DNA from: Sulfurovum sp.
GTDB lineage: Bacteria; Campylobacterota; Campylobacteria; Campylobacterales; Sulfurovaceae
DNA length: 46,675 bases
Direction of reading: 5' to 3'
NCBI GenBank assembly: GCA_012329065.1
Contig: JAAXPZ010000031.1
Coordinates: 1-46,675 of the forward strand
Positions 32,563 through 41,861 of this stretch are shown piece after piece; positions within the stretch are counted from its first letter, which is position 1; each line of letters begins with the position of its first letter. Under the pieces are notes generated by a model. It had not been told where the DNA came from and did no database searches. It saw nothing but the letters and a program-made list of their open reading frames with translations. Made by a program: the position numbers and the translations under genes.

Positions 32563-32931
32563 ATGTCAACACAAAATATCAGCAAAATATACTCCATACT
32601 GGAGAAAATAGAATATATTGAACAAAATATTCATAGTAGTGGAAGCATATATCATGCTCTATCAGATCAGGCTACCGCCAGACCTGCCATACTAATGCTA
32701 CTTACAGGTGTTGCGGAACAATTTATCAAACTAAAACAACATCAAGATACTAAGCTATTATCATTTTTCGCAGAAGAAGAACTCAAAGGAATGCAAGACA
32801 TACGAAACTTTATCGCACACGATTATGATGGCATTGAGCTTTCCATTATAGAGTGGTTACTACATAATGCATTGCCAAAACTAAAAGTCCAATGCCAAAC
32901 AATCATAAGTCTCTACAAAGATATTCAGTGA
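32563..32931 (+). CDS. hepT: Second HepT-like HEPN ribonuclease toxin
   Basis: A 122-residue HEPN protein with a complete RX4HXY motif: Arg81, His86 and Tyr88 in RNFIAHDY. It should be an RNase kept silent by AMP addition from its MntA partner. The rest of the sequence differs much from the first HepT. Its TGA stop overlaps the probable GTG start of rimO (GTGA), tying the toxin gene to two RNA/ribosome modification genes. Confidence 0.87.
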   Translation: MSTQNISKIYSILEKIEYIEQNIHSSGSIYHALSDQATARPAILMLLTGVAEQFIKLKQHQDTKLLSFFAEEELKGMQDIRNFIAHDYDGIELSIIEWLLHNALPKLKVQCQTIISLYKDIQ

Positions 32932-34235
32932 AAAAAACCCTACACCTCGTAAGCCTAGGTTGCACCAAAAATCTCGTAGACAGTGAAGTAATGCTTGGCA
33001 GACTACAAGAGTACGGTATGACTGATAATCCCAATATGGCTGATGTAATCATAGTAAATACCTGCGGATTTATAGAAGCTGCCAAAGAGGAGTCGATCAA
33101 TACTATACTGTCACTCCATGAGCAACGCAAAGACAACTCACTGTTGGTTATGAGTGGCTGTCTGTCTGAACGCTATCAAAAAGAACTACAAGAAAGTATG
33201 CCAGAGATAGATATCTTCACTGGCGTAGGTGACTACGAGAGGATAGATGAGCTTATCATCAGGAAGCAAAGCACATTTACGCCTGAAGTATATCTGGCAA
33301 GTGACAAGGCAGACAGAGTGATCACAGGGTCAAGCTATCATGTCTACATCAAGATAGCAGAAGGCTGTAACCAATCCTGTTCATTCTGTGCCATACCCAG
33401 CTTCAAGGGCAAGCTACACTCTAGAGCTATCAGTTCTATCGTAAAAGAAGTGGCAAGCTTAGTAGAGTCAGGGTTTTGGGACTTTTCATTCATATCACAG
33501 GACAGCTCTAGCTATGGCAGAGATATGCAACTATCTGATGGACTCATAGAGCTTATAGGTGCTGTAGAGCGGATAGATGGAGTCAAAAGTGCTAGAATTT
33601 TGTATCTCTATCCTAGTACCACCTCATTTGAACTCATAGACAAGATATCTGACTCATCTGTATTTCACAGCTATTATGATATGCCTATTCAGCATATAGA
33701 AAATAGTATGTTAAAAAAGATGAAGAGAGGCTTTGGTGAGAAAAAAACCATAGCACTCTTGGAGCATATGAGGAGCAAACCAAATGCCTTCATCCGCACA
33801 TCAGTCATAGCAGGTCATTCAGAAGAGAGTGATGACAGTTTTAAGACACTGTGTGGCTTTATGGAGGAGTTTAACTTTGACAGATTCAACACCTTTGGCT
33901 ATTCAAACGAAGAGAACACCACGGCATACGATATGAAACAAATACCACAAGAGATCATAAAACAGAGAGCTGAGATATTGGGAGAGATAGCAGGCAAAAG
34001 TACCAAAATATCCCTGAATAATATGATAGGTGAAACTCTAGACATAGTCATAGATGGCAAAAGTGATGAGCACGCATACCTACTGTCTGCCAGACCATTG
34101 CAATGGGCGGTAGATATAGATGGCGAAATACTCATAAACGACAGTGGAGATATATCAGTGGAGTATGGAAAAATATACCAAGCCAAGATCACGGAGTTGG
34201 CGGGAGAGAAGTTACTTGCTAGTATTATCAGATAA
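32928..34235 (+). CDS. rimO: Ribosomal protein uS12 methylthiotransferase RimO
   Basis: A 435-residue radical-SAM enzyme that methylthiolates an aspartate of ribosomal protein uS12. The N-terminal MTTase domain has Cys12, 46 and 78 for its own 4Fe-4S cluster; the radical-SAM cluster is GCNQSCSFC (Cys147, 151, 154); a TRAM domain ends the protein. SLGCTKNLVDSEVMLGRL is diagnostic for RimO rather than MiaB. I choose the GTG at 32928, 8 residues before SLGC; an ATG at 32892 would lie 40 bases inside the toxin gene. Confidence 0.95.
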   Translation: MKKTLHLVSLGCTKNLVDSEVMLGRLQEYGMTDNPNMADVIIVNTCGFIEAAKEESINTILSLHEQRKDNSLLVMSGCLSERYQKELQESMPEIDIFTGVGDYERIDELIIRKQSTFTPEVYLASDKADRVITGSSYHVYIKIAEGCNQSCSFCAIPSFKGKLHSRAISSIVKEVASLVESGFWDFSFISQDSSSYGRDMQLSDGLIELIGAVERIDGVKSARILYLYPSTTSFELIDKISDSSVFHSYYDMPIQHIENSMLKKMKRGFGEKKTIALLEHMRSKPNAFIRTSVIAGHSEESDDSFKTLCGFMEEFNFDRFNTFGYSNEENTTAYDMKQIPQEIIKQRAEILGEIAGKSTKISLNNMIGETLDIVIDGKSDEHAYLLSARPLQWAVDIDGEILINDSGDISVEYGKIYQAKITELAGEKLLASIIR

Positions 34236-35208
34236 GTCTCTACTCTTAGGAGACAAAAACCTATTGGCTTTTTCGGCAGGAGTGGATTCCTCTGCTCTAT
34301 TTTATCTTTTAATAGAAAATAAAATTCCCTTTGATATCGCTATTGTGGATTATGGTATCAGGGCACAGAGTAAAGAAGAGATAGTCCATGCCAAAAGTCT
34401 TGCAAAAAAATATACTCTAAAGTGCTATAGCAAAAAAGCTCCAATCTTTAAAAGTAATTTTGAACAAAATGCTAGAGAATTTCGCTATAGATTTTTTGAA
34501 TCCCTTGTCAATAAGCATGACTACGACAATCTACTGACCGCTCACCAGCTCAATGATCAGCTGGAGTGGCTATTCATGAGGCTAACTAAGGGTGCAGGAG
34601 TATCTGAGCTTATAGGATTTAAATCCACAGTACAAAAAGATAACTATACTTTGTTGCGACCTTTGCTTGAATACAGCAAAGATGAATTATTGCATTACTT
34701 ACACAAAAACAACTACAGCTATTTCATAGACGAGAGCAACACAGATGAAAAACATGAACGAAACAGATTTAGAAAAGAATTTTCCGACCCATTGATGCAG
34801 AAGTACAAGGATGGCATCAGACGAAGCTTTGAATATCTAAAAAACGACAAAGAAGAGATAGAGTCCACATTTGAAACATCTTGCAGCCACAAAGAGCTTA
34901 TTGTCATCAAGCTTCAGACAATAAGTGCCAAAGCCAGAGCAGCAGACATCGCCCTAAAAAAACTAGGCTATCTCCTGTCAGCCAAGCAAAGAAAAGAGAT
35001 AGAAAAAGAAAACTCTCTAGTCATAGGAGGAATATGGACGGTAGAAGTGCAAGGAGACCTACTTTACATTGCTCCATATATAGAAACTGATATGCCAAAA
35101 AAATTCAAAGAACTGTGTCGGGTAAATAAAATCCCCAATAAAATAAGACCCTATCTCTTTCAGCACAATATAGATCTAGAAAATATAGCTATTAATTTTC
35201 ACTATTGA
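34216..35208 (+). CDS. tilS: tRNA(Ile)-lysidine synthase
   Basis: A 330-residue TilS that converts C34 of the AUA-reading tRNA-Ile to lysidine, essential where AUA is used, and AUA (ata) codons are very common here. The PP-loop is FSAGVDSS (about 19-26), with Ala in place of the usual first Gly of SGGxDS. The start is uncertain: TTG at 34216 with GGGAG 10 bases upstream fits the family length; ATG at 34165 or 34144 lies inside rimO. The 3' end overlaps the convergent xerH by 17 bases. Confidence 0.9.
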   Translation: MLVLSDKSLLLGDKNLLAFSAGVDSSALFYLLIENKIPFDIAIVDYGIRAQSKEEIVHAKSLAKKYTLKCYSKKAPIFKSNFEQNAREFRYRFFESLVNKHDYDNLLTAHQLNDQLEWLFMRLTKGAGVSELIGFKSTVQKDNYTLLRPLLEYSKDELLHYLHKNNYSYFIDESNTDEKHERNRFRKEFSDPLMQKYKDGIRRSFEYLKNDKEEIESTFETSCSHKELIVIKLQTISAKARAADIALKKLGYLLSAKQRKEIEKENSLVIGGIWTVEVQGDLLYIAPYIETDMPKKFKELCRVNKIPNKIRPYLFQHNIDLENIAINFHY

Positions 35209-36046
35209 TTTTACTGTCTTTCATCAACGGATGTGCTTTTGTATACTCTTCCATCTTTTTGGAACTTGCTAGTTTCGTATATATCTGTGTAGTCGCCATG
35301 GAGCTGTGACCGAGCAGTTCGCTGACATCTGATATCCTAGCACCATTATTTAGCAAGTGTGTGGCAAAGGAATGTCGCAGTTGATGAGGGGTGGCTTTTA
35401 TCCCTTGTGCTTTGAAAAGTTTTGTTACTTTATAGCGAAGTTGTGCGATGTTGAGTGCAGAACCACTCTTCTCAAAAAGATAGTTCCTAGGTGTCCGTAA
35501 CTCTAAGTATCGTAAAAGCATCTTCTGTATAGATGGTAGTAGCGGGAGCTGTCTAGTCTTGTTTCCTTTGCCTGTCACTTCTATCCACTCATCAGATATA
35601 TTATCAAGTCTCAATGTACTTAATTCACTGATACGAAGCCCTAGTCCATAGAGCAATGACACAAGTAATTTCTGCTCAAGATTGGCTTTTGCAAGCACCT
35701 CTTCTATATATTGCTCTTCTATGGGTTTAGGTAGCGTTTGAGCTATCTTGATAGAGGCATCACCTAGAAGCTTCACAGAAAACCCTCTCTGGTCCTGCAA
35801 ATAGAGGACAAAAGATCGAATAGCACTCAACTTCAAGGCAATGGTCTTTTTACTTTTGTGGGCAAGCTCAAGCCTCAAAGACATGATATCTAGTATCCAC
35901 TTACCATCTTCTTCATAAAATTCACACTTCTTGTGCATCTGCATCAATGCAGTTTCATAGCTAGAAATTGTATGTTCACTATACCCACGAATATTGGCTA
36001 GATAGTCTAAGAAGTCATCTATATATTTTTGAAGTTTAGCTTTCAT
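35192..36046 (-). CDS. xerH: Tyrosine recombinase XerH-like
   Basis: A 284-residue site-specific recombinase with a SAM-like N-terminal core-binding domain and a catalytic domain whose residues are all visible: Arg138, Lys160, His221, Arg224, His247 and nucleophile Tyr256. Campylobacterota use a single such enzyme to resolve chromosome dimers at a difH site. No difH-like site or integrated element is evident in this window. It lies 6 bases after miaB. Confidence 0.9.
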   Translation of the reverse strand: MKAKLQKYIDDFLDYLANIRGYSEHTISSYETALMQMHKKCEFYEEDGKWILDIMSLRLELAHKSKKTIALKLSAIRSFVLYLQDQRGFSVKLLGDASIKIAQTLPKPIEEQYIEEVLAKANLEQKLLVSLLYGLGLRISELSTLRLDNISDEWIEVTGKGNKTRQLPLLPSIQKMLLRYLELRTPRNYLFEKSGSALNIAQLRYKVTKLFKAQGIKATPHQLRHSFATHLLNNGARISDVSELLGHSSMATTQIYTKLASSKKMEEYTKAHPLMKDSKINSEN

Positions 36047-36052
36047 ACATTA

Positions 36053-37357
36053 TTATACAACAATTCCATCTAGTGCCCCTCTAGAGGTTTTTGTGATCTT
36101 CACCTCTATTATCTTACCCAAAAACTCTTCACTGCCATCAACAAATACAAGTTTACCATCGTCACTCCTACCTGCAATCCTACCATGTGGCTTCAGCTCA
36201 TCCAAGTAGACTTCATGTATTTTTCCCAACTGAGAGTCCATGATCTCATCTAGTATCTCAGTATGCCTACTCTGTAGCCTAGTCAATCTCTCAGATGCCA
36301 CAGAAAGGTCAACTTGCTCCTCATACAATGCCGCCTCCGTCATGGGTCTAGGAGAATATTTAAATGAAAAAAGTTGCTCAAACCGCACCTGCTCTAGTAC
36401 ATCCATTGTATCTTCAAAGTCTTCATCACTCTCATTTGGGAAACCTACGATAATATCCGTAGAGATGGTCGCTTCAGGACACAGTGTACGAATCTTGTCG
36501 CAACGATTTAGAAAATTCTCTTTACTGTATCCCCTTTTCATCGACCTCAGGAGTGAGCTGGAGCCACTCTGCAGGGGCACATGTATTTGTTTGCATATTT
36601 TAGGATTACTTGCAAATTCTTTTATGAAAGCGTTATCCATATGAAGTGGGTGCGGAGAAGTAAATCTGATGCGTTCTAGTCCCTCTATCGCAGAAACCTT
36701 GCGGAGCAAAAGGGTAAAATCAATCTTCTCTTCTGTTCCGCCAAATCGTCTGCCATAATTGTTGACATTTTGCCCTAGAAGCATCACTTCTTTGGCACCT
36801 ACATCTACTGCCTTGCCAATCTCTTGGATAATGAGATTACTAGGTATCGAAATCTCTTCACCTCTAGTAGCAGGCACTATGCAAAAAGTACAGCCTTTAT
36901 CGCAGCCTATAGAGATGTTTACCATCGCCTTAAAGGGATTGCCTCTGTATTCCCCAAAGGCGTAAGTGCTCTCATCATAATCCGTATCTATTTCTACAGC
37001 ATGCTTGACATTTACTACCTCAGCTATTTTGGATACATTTCTAGCACCCAAAACAAAATCTACAGAAGGAGCCCTCTTGATAATCTCTTTTCCAAGGTGA
37101 CTGGCAGTGCATCCACAAACACCTATTTTAGCACTTGCTTTCTTCTTTTTGTTAAATACACCTATTTCAGAAAAAAGTTTCGCCACTGGCTTCTCTCGGA
37201 CTGAACATGTGTTAATAATGATTAAATCTGCTTCTGAAAGGTCTTGAGTAAGTTCGTAAGATTCTTGTTTGTTGAGCTCAGCAATCATATGCTCACTGTC
37301 ACGAACATTCATCGCACAGCCGAGTGTCTCTATAAAAAGTTTTTTTTCTTTAGGCAT
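36053..37357 (-). CDS. miaB: tRNA-2-methylthio-N6-dimethylallyladenosine synthase MiaB
   Basis: A 434-residue radical-SAM methylthiotransferase that modifies A37 of tRNAs reading U-starting codons. The opening [16 protein letters not shown], the [20 protein letters not shown] radical-SAM cluster and a C-terminal TRAM domain mark it as MiaB, distinct from rimO 2 kb away. It shares the operon with xerH and the HP0268-like gene. Confidence 0.96.
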   Translation of the reverse strand: MPKEKKLFIETLGCAMNVRDSEHMIAELNKQESYELTQDLSEADLIIINTCSVREKPVAKLFSEIGVFNKKKKASAKIGVCGCTASHLGKEIIKRAPSVDFVLGARNVSKIAEVVNVKHAVEIDTDYDESTYAFGEYRGNPFKAMVNISIGCDKGCTFCIVPATRGEEISIPSNLIIQEIGKAVDVGAKEVMLLGQNVNNYGRRFGGTEEKIDFTLLLRKVSAIEGLERIRFTSPHPLHMDNAFIKEFASNPKICKQIHVPLQSGSSSLLRSMKRGYSKENFLNRCDKIRTLCPEATISTDIIVGFPNESDEDFEDTMDVLEQVRFEQLFSFKYSPRPMTEAALYEEQVDLSVASERLTRLQSRHTEILDEIMDSQLGKIHEVYLDELKPHGRIAGRSDDGKLVFVDGSEEFLGKIIEVKITKTSRGALDGIVV

Positions 37358-37366
37358 TGAGCTCTA

Positions 37367-37606
37367 TTATTTTACAATATGCACTTCGTAAGTAAATTCA
37401 CTCTCTGTCAATCCATACTTTATCTCTCTCATATACACACTATACTCTCTCTCGTCAAAATACTCTATAAGTGCCATAATATCTTTATGTGTGTTGTCTT
37501 TGTCAAAATAAAAGATAGATTTATCATCCAGCTGTTCTTCTATTTTTTTCACTTCGATTGTTTTGGGTTTAGCTTTAAGGGTTGTTCTAGCTAATTTTAA
37601 TTTCAT
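37367..37606 (-). CDS. HP0268-like small nuclease family protein
   Basis: A 79-residue protein starting MKLKLARTTLKAKPKTIEV, with FYFDKDNTHKDIMALIEYF and a C-terminal YEVHIVK. It matches my memory of Helicobacter pylori HP0268, a small nicking endonuclease/ribonuclease with a SMR-like fold. It is restricted to Campylobacterota as far as I know. AGGAA precedes the ATG; it heads the miaB-xerH run. Confidence 0.85.
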   Translation of the reverse strand: MKLKLARTTLKAKPKTIEVKKIEEQLDDKSIFYFDKDNTHKDIMALIEYFDEREYSVYMREIKYGLTESEFTYEVHIVK

Positions 37607-37715
37607 ATAATCTATTCCTCGGCTATCTGCCTTTATTTAATTATTGTGATTTTACTTTATTTTGAGTAAAGGTATGATTAGATACAATCAACTTCTCGAA
37701 AGAAAAGAAAAAACC

Positions 37716-37757
37716 CACACAAAGTGTTACTGTTAAGCTTATTTTGTCACTTGTGTG
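37716..37757 (+). promoter_or_regulatory. Inverted repeat in the nusA leader
   Basis: CACACAAAGTG (37716-37726) and CACTTGTGTG (37748-37757) pair over 10 bases with one bulged A and a 21-base loop, ending 17 bases before the nusA ATG. It could be a protein site or an RNA hairpin controlling nusA. No U-run follows, so it is not a terminator. Confidence 0.55.
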
Positions 37758-37774
37758 AAACAAAAGGCATTATT

Positions 37775-38914
37775 ATGGAAAAAATATTAGATATCATAGA
37801 AGCAATTGCACATGAGAAAAACATCTCCGAGTTTTCTGCCACCGAAGCATTCAAAGATGCTGCAATCATGACCGCCAAAAGACTAACCACAAGAGAAAGC
37901 TCATTTGAAGTAATCATAGATGATGATACAAGAACCTATACTATACAAAGAGTGATTACTGTTGTGAAAGATGATGATGATAGACTAGAGGAAGAGTCAG
38001 ACAGCTATATGGCACTCAGTGAGGCGCTAGATTATGATAGTGGCATTGAGATAGGTGATCAGATCCGTAGTGAAATGGTGCTAGAGGATTATGGTCGTAC
38101 TGCAGCAGCTAATCTCTATAGGGAACTTGAATATCATATACAAAGACACATAGAGCAAGATCTTTTTGAAAAATACAAATCAAAAGTAGGCACAGTGATT
38201 ATAGGCACGGTCAACCGTGTAGATGATGATGAAAATACATATGTTGAGATTGGTGAACTCAAAGGCATCATGAGTCAGCGAAACCGTATCAAAGGCGAAA
38301 AATTCAAAGTAGGCGACACGTTGAAAGCACTATTGAGGTTTGTTAGTATAGATCCGCAATACGGCATGTTTCTAGAGCTTACTAGAACTTCACCAAAGTT
38401 TCTTGAAAAACTAATAGAGAAAGAAGTGCCAGAGATACAAGATGGTGCAGTAGATATAATCTCATCCTCTAGGATCCCTGGAGCAAGAGCTAAGATAGCA
38501 CTCAAAACTGACCAGCTAAATGTTGATCCTATCGGTGCAGCAGTAGGACAAAGGGGAGTAAGAATCAACGCAGTCTCAGCAGAACTCAATGATGAAAACA
38601 TCGATTGCATCGAATACTCTCCAATACCTGAAATGTATATTACCAGAGCACTGTCTCCAGCGATTGTAAAAAATGTCACGATAGAAAACAGAGATACTAG
38701 TGAGCAGAAGGCTATCGTAGGCATCACTGTGGATCAAAAGGCGAAAGCCATAGGAAAAAGTGGCATCAATATCCGCCTCGCGTCCATGCTGACAGGTTAC
38801 CAAATCGAACTAAAAGAGGTAGAAGGTATTACCGATAGATCAGCATCCACTACGGACACTGAAAATCAGGAAAAAAGTATGGATACCACAGCTCTAGAAA
38901 ACTTATTCTCATAA
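37775..38914 (+). CDS. nusA: Transcription termination/antitermination factor NusA
   Basis: A 379-residue NusA that binds RNA polymerase and modulates pausing, termination and antitermination. The N-terminal polymerase-binding domain (1-125), S1 domain (about 135-200, ending RNRIKGEKFKVGD) and two KH domains with DPIGAAVGQRGVRI and KAIGKSGINIRLA are complete. The C-terminal acidic repeats of the E. coli protein are absent, as usual outside gammaproteobacteria. ATG at 37775 follows AAAAGG; an upstream ATG at 37724 lies within the hairpin. Confidence 0.97.
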   Translation: MEKILDIIEAIAHEKNISEFSATEAFKDAAIMTAKRLTTRESSFEVIIDDDTRTYTIQRVITVVKDDDDRLEEESDSYMALSEALDYDSGIEIGDQIRSEMVLEDYGRTAAANLYRELEYHIQRHIEQDLFEKYKSKVGTVIIGTVNRVDDDENTYVEIGELKGIMSQRNRIKGEKFKVGDTLKALLRFVSIDPQYGMFLELTRTSPKFLEKLIEKEVPEIQDGAVDIISSSRIPGARAKIALKTDQLNVDPIGAAVGQRGVRINAVSAELNDENIDCIEYSPIPEMYITRALSPAIVKNVTIENRDTSEQKAIVGITVDQKAKAIGKSGINIRLASMLTGYQIELKEVEGITDRSASTTDTENQEKSMDTTALENLFS

Positions 38915-38948
38915 TATTACCTAAGAGCGACTCTCTACCTTGGGTGCA

Positions 38949-39644
38949 CTAACAAGCGCACCTTACAAGCTCCATAAAGCTATTTACCTTTAAGGAGGCT
39001 CCACCAACCAGTACCCCATCTACATCTTTGATTCCAATAATCTCTTTGATGTTGTCTGGCTTGACACTTCCACCATATAATAGGGGTCTGTTTATAGCCG
39101 CCTTGATTGCGGAGTGTGTAGAAGAAATCTCATCAGCATTAGCACTTCTGCCACTTCCTATAGCCCATATAGGCTCATAAGCGATTATAGAATTGTCATA
39201 TTCTATATCTACTCCATCAAACTGAGCCAAAAGATATTCCATCACTGCATCATGACCCTGTTCTCTGACCTCCAAAGGCTCGCCAATACAGTAGATAATC
39301 TCAAATCCCTGAGTTTTAAAAAATTGAAACTTTGTCGCTACTACCTCCTGTGTCTCTCTTAATATCTCTCTTCGTTCGCTATGTCCGACAAGAATGCTAT
39401 TTATACCAAACTCCTTCAGCTGCTCTACACCAATCTCCCCTGTGTATGCTCCGCTGGTTGCTGTATATGCATCTTGTGCTCCTACTGCAAAGTCTCCGTC
39501 ATAACTATCCAATGCTGTTGCAGGAGGAAAAACAATCACTCTGTCTTCTGCTTTCTTATACTTCATCTGTTTTGCTAGCTCAATCATATAAGTTCTGGTG
39601 CTAGCCCTAGTATGGTTCATCTTGAAATTTGCTGCAAATATCAT
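38949..39644 (-). CDS. tpiA: Triosephosphate isomerase
   Basis: A 231-residue TIM-barrel isomerase of glycolysis/gluconeogenesis. Substrate residues Asn and Lys in ANFKMNHT, the catalytic His in VGHSERR and the catalytic Glu in [11 protein letters not shown] are present. It is shorter than the 250-residue enzyme of most bacteria but typical of Campylobacterota. Its start overlaps the pgk stop by 4 bases. Confidence 0.97.
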   Translation of the reverse strand: MIFAANFKMNHTRASTRTYMIELAKQMKYKKAEDRVIVFPPATALDSYDGDFAVGAQDAYTATSGAYTGEIGVEQLKEFGINSILVGHSERREILRETQEVVATKFQFFKTQGFEIIYCIGEPLEVREQGHDAVMEYLLAQFDGVDIEYDNSIIAYEPIWAIGSGRSANADEISSTHSAIKAAINRPLLYGGSVKPDNIKEIIGIKDVDGVLVGGASLKVNSFMELVRCAC

Positions 39645-40849
39645 CTTTTCTCCAATGCTTCAATCCCTGGAAGTGTTTCGCCCTCTATAAGCTTAAGGCT
39701 TGCACCTCCCCCTGTGCTTACAAATGTCATCTCATCTACATCTCCCGCTCTAGCAGCCACATCAGCAGTATCTCCTCCGCCTACAATAGTAGTCGCATGT
39801 GTTTCTGCAATATAGTGGGACATTTTTATAGAGCCTTTGGCAAACTTATCCATCTCATAAACTCCCATTGGACCATTCCATATAATCGTCTGTGCATCAT
39901 TGAGCACCTCTCGGAAAAGCCTTGTGCTTGCAGGTCCTACATCTAGCCCCATCCATCCCACTGGTATCTCTTGAGCTGGCAGGTATTTGACAGCTGTATT
40001 TTCACTAAACTCAGGTGCTACGACCAGATCCACAGGTAGGTAAAACTTGATGCCATTTTCATGTGCTTTCTTCATAATTTTGCTTGCATCATCAAGCAAA
40101 TCATTCTCTACTAGTGAATTTCCTATCTCATACCCCATGGCCTTGAGAAAAGTAAATGCCATTCCGCCACCGATAATAACTTTGTCAACCTTGTCAAGTA
40201 GTTTTGTCAATGCTTGCAGTTTCCCTGATACCTTACTACCACCAACTACTGCAACAAATGGTCTAGTGGGCTTACCTAAAACTCTAGAGAAAAAGTTAAT
40301 CTCTTTTGCCAACAAAAATCCTGCAGCTTTATGCTCTGGGTCAAAATTCTCTGCCATAGCATAAATAGAAGCATGCTTGCGGTGACAAGCACCAAAAGCA
40401 TCGTTGATATAAATATCAACGAGTCCAGCTATTTCTTTGGCAAAGGCTGTGTTATTATTTGTCTCACCCGCGTCAAATCTAAGGTTCTCAAGCAAAAGTA
40501 CATCTCCAGCCCCTAAGCTTGATGCAAGCTCTTTGGCTCTATGTGTGATTACTCCTCCTGTTTTAGAGTCATCAAATAAAAGTATATTTTTTATCTTAAG
40601 TAGAATGTCTAACCTGCGATAAACAGTCACTAGTGAATACTGCTCATCATAAACACCTGGCTCTGGTCTTTCAAAGTGTGAGCCAAGTATAATTTTACAT
40701 CCTCTATCCACACAATACCTAATAGTCTGCAAGGCCGCTCTTATTCTACGGTCATCAGTAATATTGCCAAATTCATCTTTGGGGACATTAAAATCACATC
40801 TGATAAATACTCTCTTGCCATCAATATCCAAATCTTTAATCGTTTTCAA
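39641..40849 (-). CDS. pgk: Phosphoglycerate kinase
   Basis: A 402-residue PGK with the two-lobed fold. [10 protein letters not shown] opens the substrate lobe and [10 protein letters not shown] the nucleotide loop. The usual SHLGRPKG is [10 protein letters not shown] here, a change at a substrate-binding loop that is worth noting. The start is TTG with GAGGAATTGAG before it. It heads the pgk-tpiA pair; the gapA gene that often precedes pgk in related genomes is not here. Confidence 0.96.
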   Translation of the reverse strand: MKTIKDLDIDGKRVFIRCDFNVPKDEFGNITDDRRIRAALQTIRYCVDRGCKIILGSHFERPEPGVYDEQYSLVTVYRRLDILLKIKNILLFDDSKTGGVITHRAKELASSLGAGDVLLLENLRFDAGETNNNTAFAKEIAGLVDIYINDAFGACHRKHASIYAMAENFDPEHKAAGFLLAKEINFFSRVLGKPTRPFVAVVGGSKVSGKLQALTKLLDKVDKVIIGGGMAFTFLKAMGYEIGNSLVENDLLDDASKIMKKAHENGIKFYLPVDLVVAPEFSENTAVKYLPAQEIPVGWMGLDVGPASTRLFREVLNDAQTIIWNGPMGVYEMDKFAKGSIKMSHYIAETHATTIVGGGDTADVAARAGDVDEMTFVSTGGGASLKLIEGETLPGIEALEKR

Positions 40850-40884
40850 CTCAATTCCTCACTATTTTGCTAAAATATTATATT

Positions 40885-40890
40885 TATAAT
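40885..40890 (+). promoter_or_regulatory. -10 box for nadD in the divergent pgk/nadD gap
   Basis: TATAAT at 40885-40890 lies 20 bases before the nadD TTG start. The same AT-rich 60-base gap also holds TATAAT-like hexamers on the minus strand that may serve pgk. Confidence 0.5.
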
Positions 40891-40910
40891 ACAGAAATAG
40901 AGGTTACTAC

Positions 40911-41495
40911 TTGGTTAAAGACAAGCCTATAATTGCACTGTTTGGAGGGAGTTTCGATCCGCCACATGAAGGACATCAGGCTATCATAAAAAAAGTGGGA
41001 TCTTTTGATGATATAGACAAGCTTATCATTATGCCTGCATTTATCAATCCATTTAAAAACCATACAATGGCATCAGCACAAAAGCGTCTAGAGTGGTGCA
41101 AACTGCTTTTTGATGAAAAAGATATAATAGTTAGTGACTTTGAGGTCTCTAAGGATCGTCCAGTCTATACGATTGAAACACTAAGGTCATTGCAAAAAAA
41201 TTATATTGTCAAGTACCTTATAATCGGTTCTGACAACTTAGAGGAAATAGAGCAATGGCATGAGTTTGATGAAATCAACGATATTGTTATCTGGGCAGTA
41301 TTCACTAGAGATACCAATCAACCTGACTGCAAGATGCTAAGGCAATACAGGCTTTTTAAACTAAACATACCGATGAGCTCTACAGAGATTCGTACTGGAA
41401 AAAGTCTAGAACAAATAGAAGAGTATATGTTAAATAATATAAAGCAAGCACAGAGCGTGAAACAACAAAAGGACAAAAATGACAATCAAAGATAG
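40911..41495 (+). CDS. nadD: Nicotinate-nucleotide adenylyltransferase
   Basis: A 194-residue enzyme that adenylates nicotinate mononucleotide in NAD synthesis. The nucleotidyltransferase start ALFGGSFDPPHEGH and the C-terminal MSSTEIR motif are intact. It begins at TTG with GAGG 7 to 8 bases upstream. It overlaps rsfS by 17 bases, the usual nadD-rsfS pairing. Confidence 0.95.
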   Translation: MVKDKPIIALFGGSFDPPHEGHQAIIKKVGSFDDIDKLIIMPAFINPFKNHTMASAQKRLEWCKLLFDEKDIIVSDFEVSKDRPVYTIETLRSLQKNYIVKYLIIGSDNLEEIEQWHEFDEINDIVIWAVFTRDTNQPDCKMLRQYRLFKLNIPMSSTEIRTGKSLEQIEEYMLNNIKQAQSVKQQKDKNDNQR

Positions 41496-41811
41496 AGTTG
41501 ACGCTATTGTCAACATACTTGACAGTAAAAAAGCAGAAGAGATCGAAGTATTTGATCTTTCCGATACAGATTATATCGCCAAAGAAGTGGTCATTGCCAA
41601 CTCTTTTGGAGGAAAACATACCATAGCACTCTATGAGCATCTCAAAAATAAACTCAAACCAAAAGGGGAGCAGTTTTTAGGTGCAGAAGAAAGCAATGAC
41701 TGGGTTGTTGTTGACTTAGGGGATATCATCGTGCATATCATGACGCCTGCATATAGGGAGCACTACTCTATCGAAGAATTTTTGAGTACTCTTAAACCAA
41801 AAGATGACTAA
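41479..41811 (+). CDS. rsfS: Ribosomal silencing factor RsfS
   Basis: A 110-residue protein that binds uL14 and keeps the ribosomal subunits apart in starvation. IEVFDLSDTDYIAKEVVIANS, ESNDWVVVDLGDIIVHIMTP and the final YREHYSIEEF are the family signature. It ends the nadD operon and is convergent with argS. Confidence 0.95.
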   Translation: MTIKDRVDAIVNILDSKKAEEIEVFDLSDTDYIAKEVVIANSFGGKHTIALYEHLKNKLKPKGEQFLGAEESNDWVVVDLGDIIVHIMTPAYREHYSIEEFLSTLKPKDD

Positions 41812-41861
41812 TCTAACAACTCCTGCTTGTTTAGCTCTTCATTCATTCAAGCACTAAGATA

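Noticed and set aside
32892-32927. ATG at 32892 as the rimO start
   Set aside because: It lies 40 bases inside the HEPN toxin gene and adds residues not seen in RimO; the GTG at 32928 gives the usual N-terminus.
38915-38965. GGTGC...GCACC inverted repeat between nusA and tpiA as a terminator
   Set aside because: The stem is only 5 pairs with a 10-base loop, overlaps the end of tpiA and has no U-run on either side.
39083-39090. GGGGTCTG inside tpiA as another REP-like element
   Set aside because: There is no matching second arm, and it encodes (on the minus strand) the conserved NRPLLYGG of TpiA.
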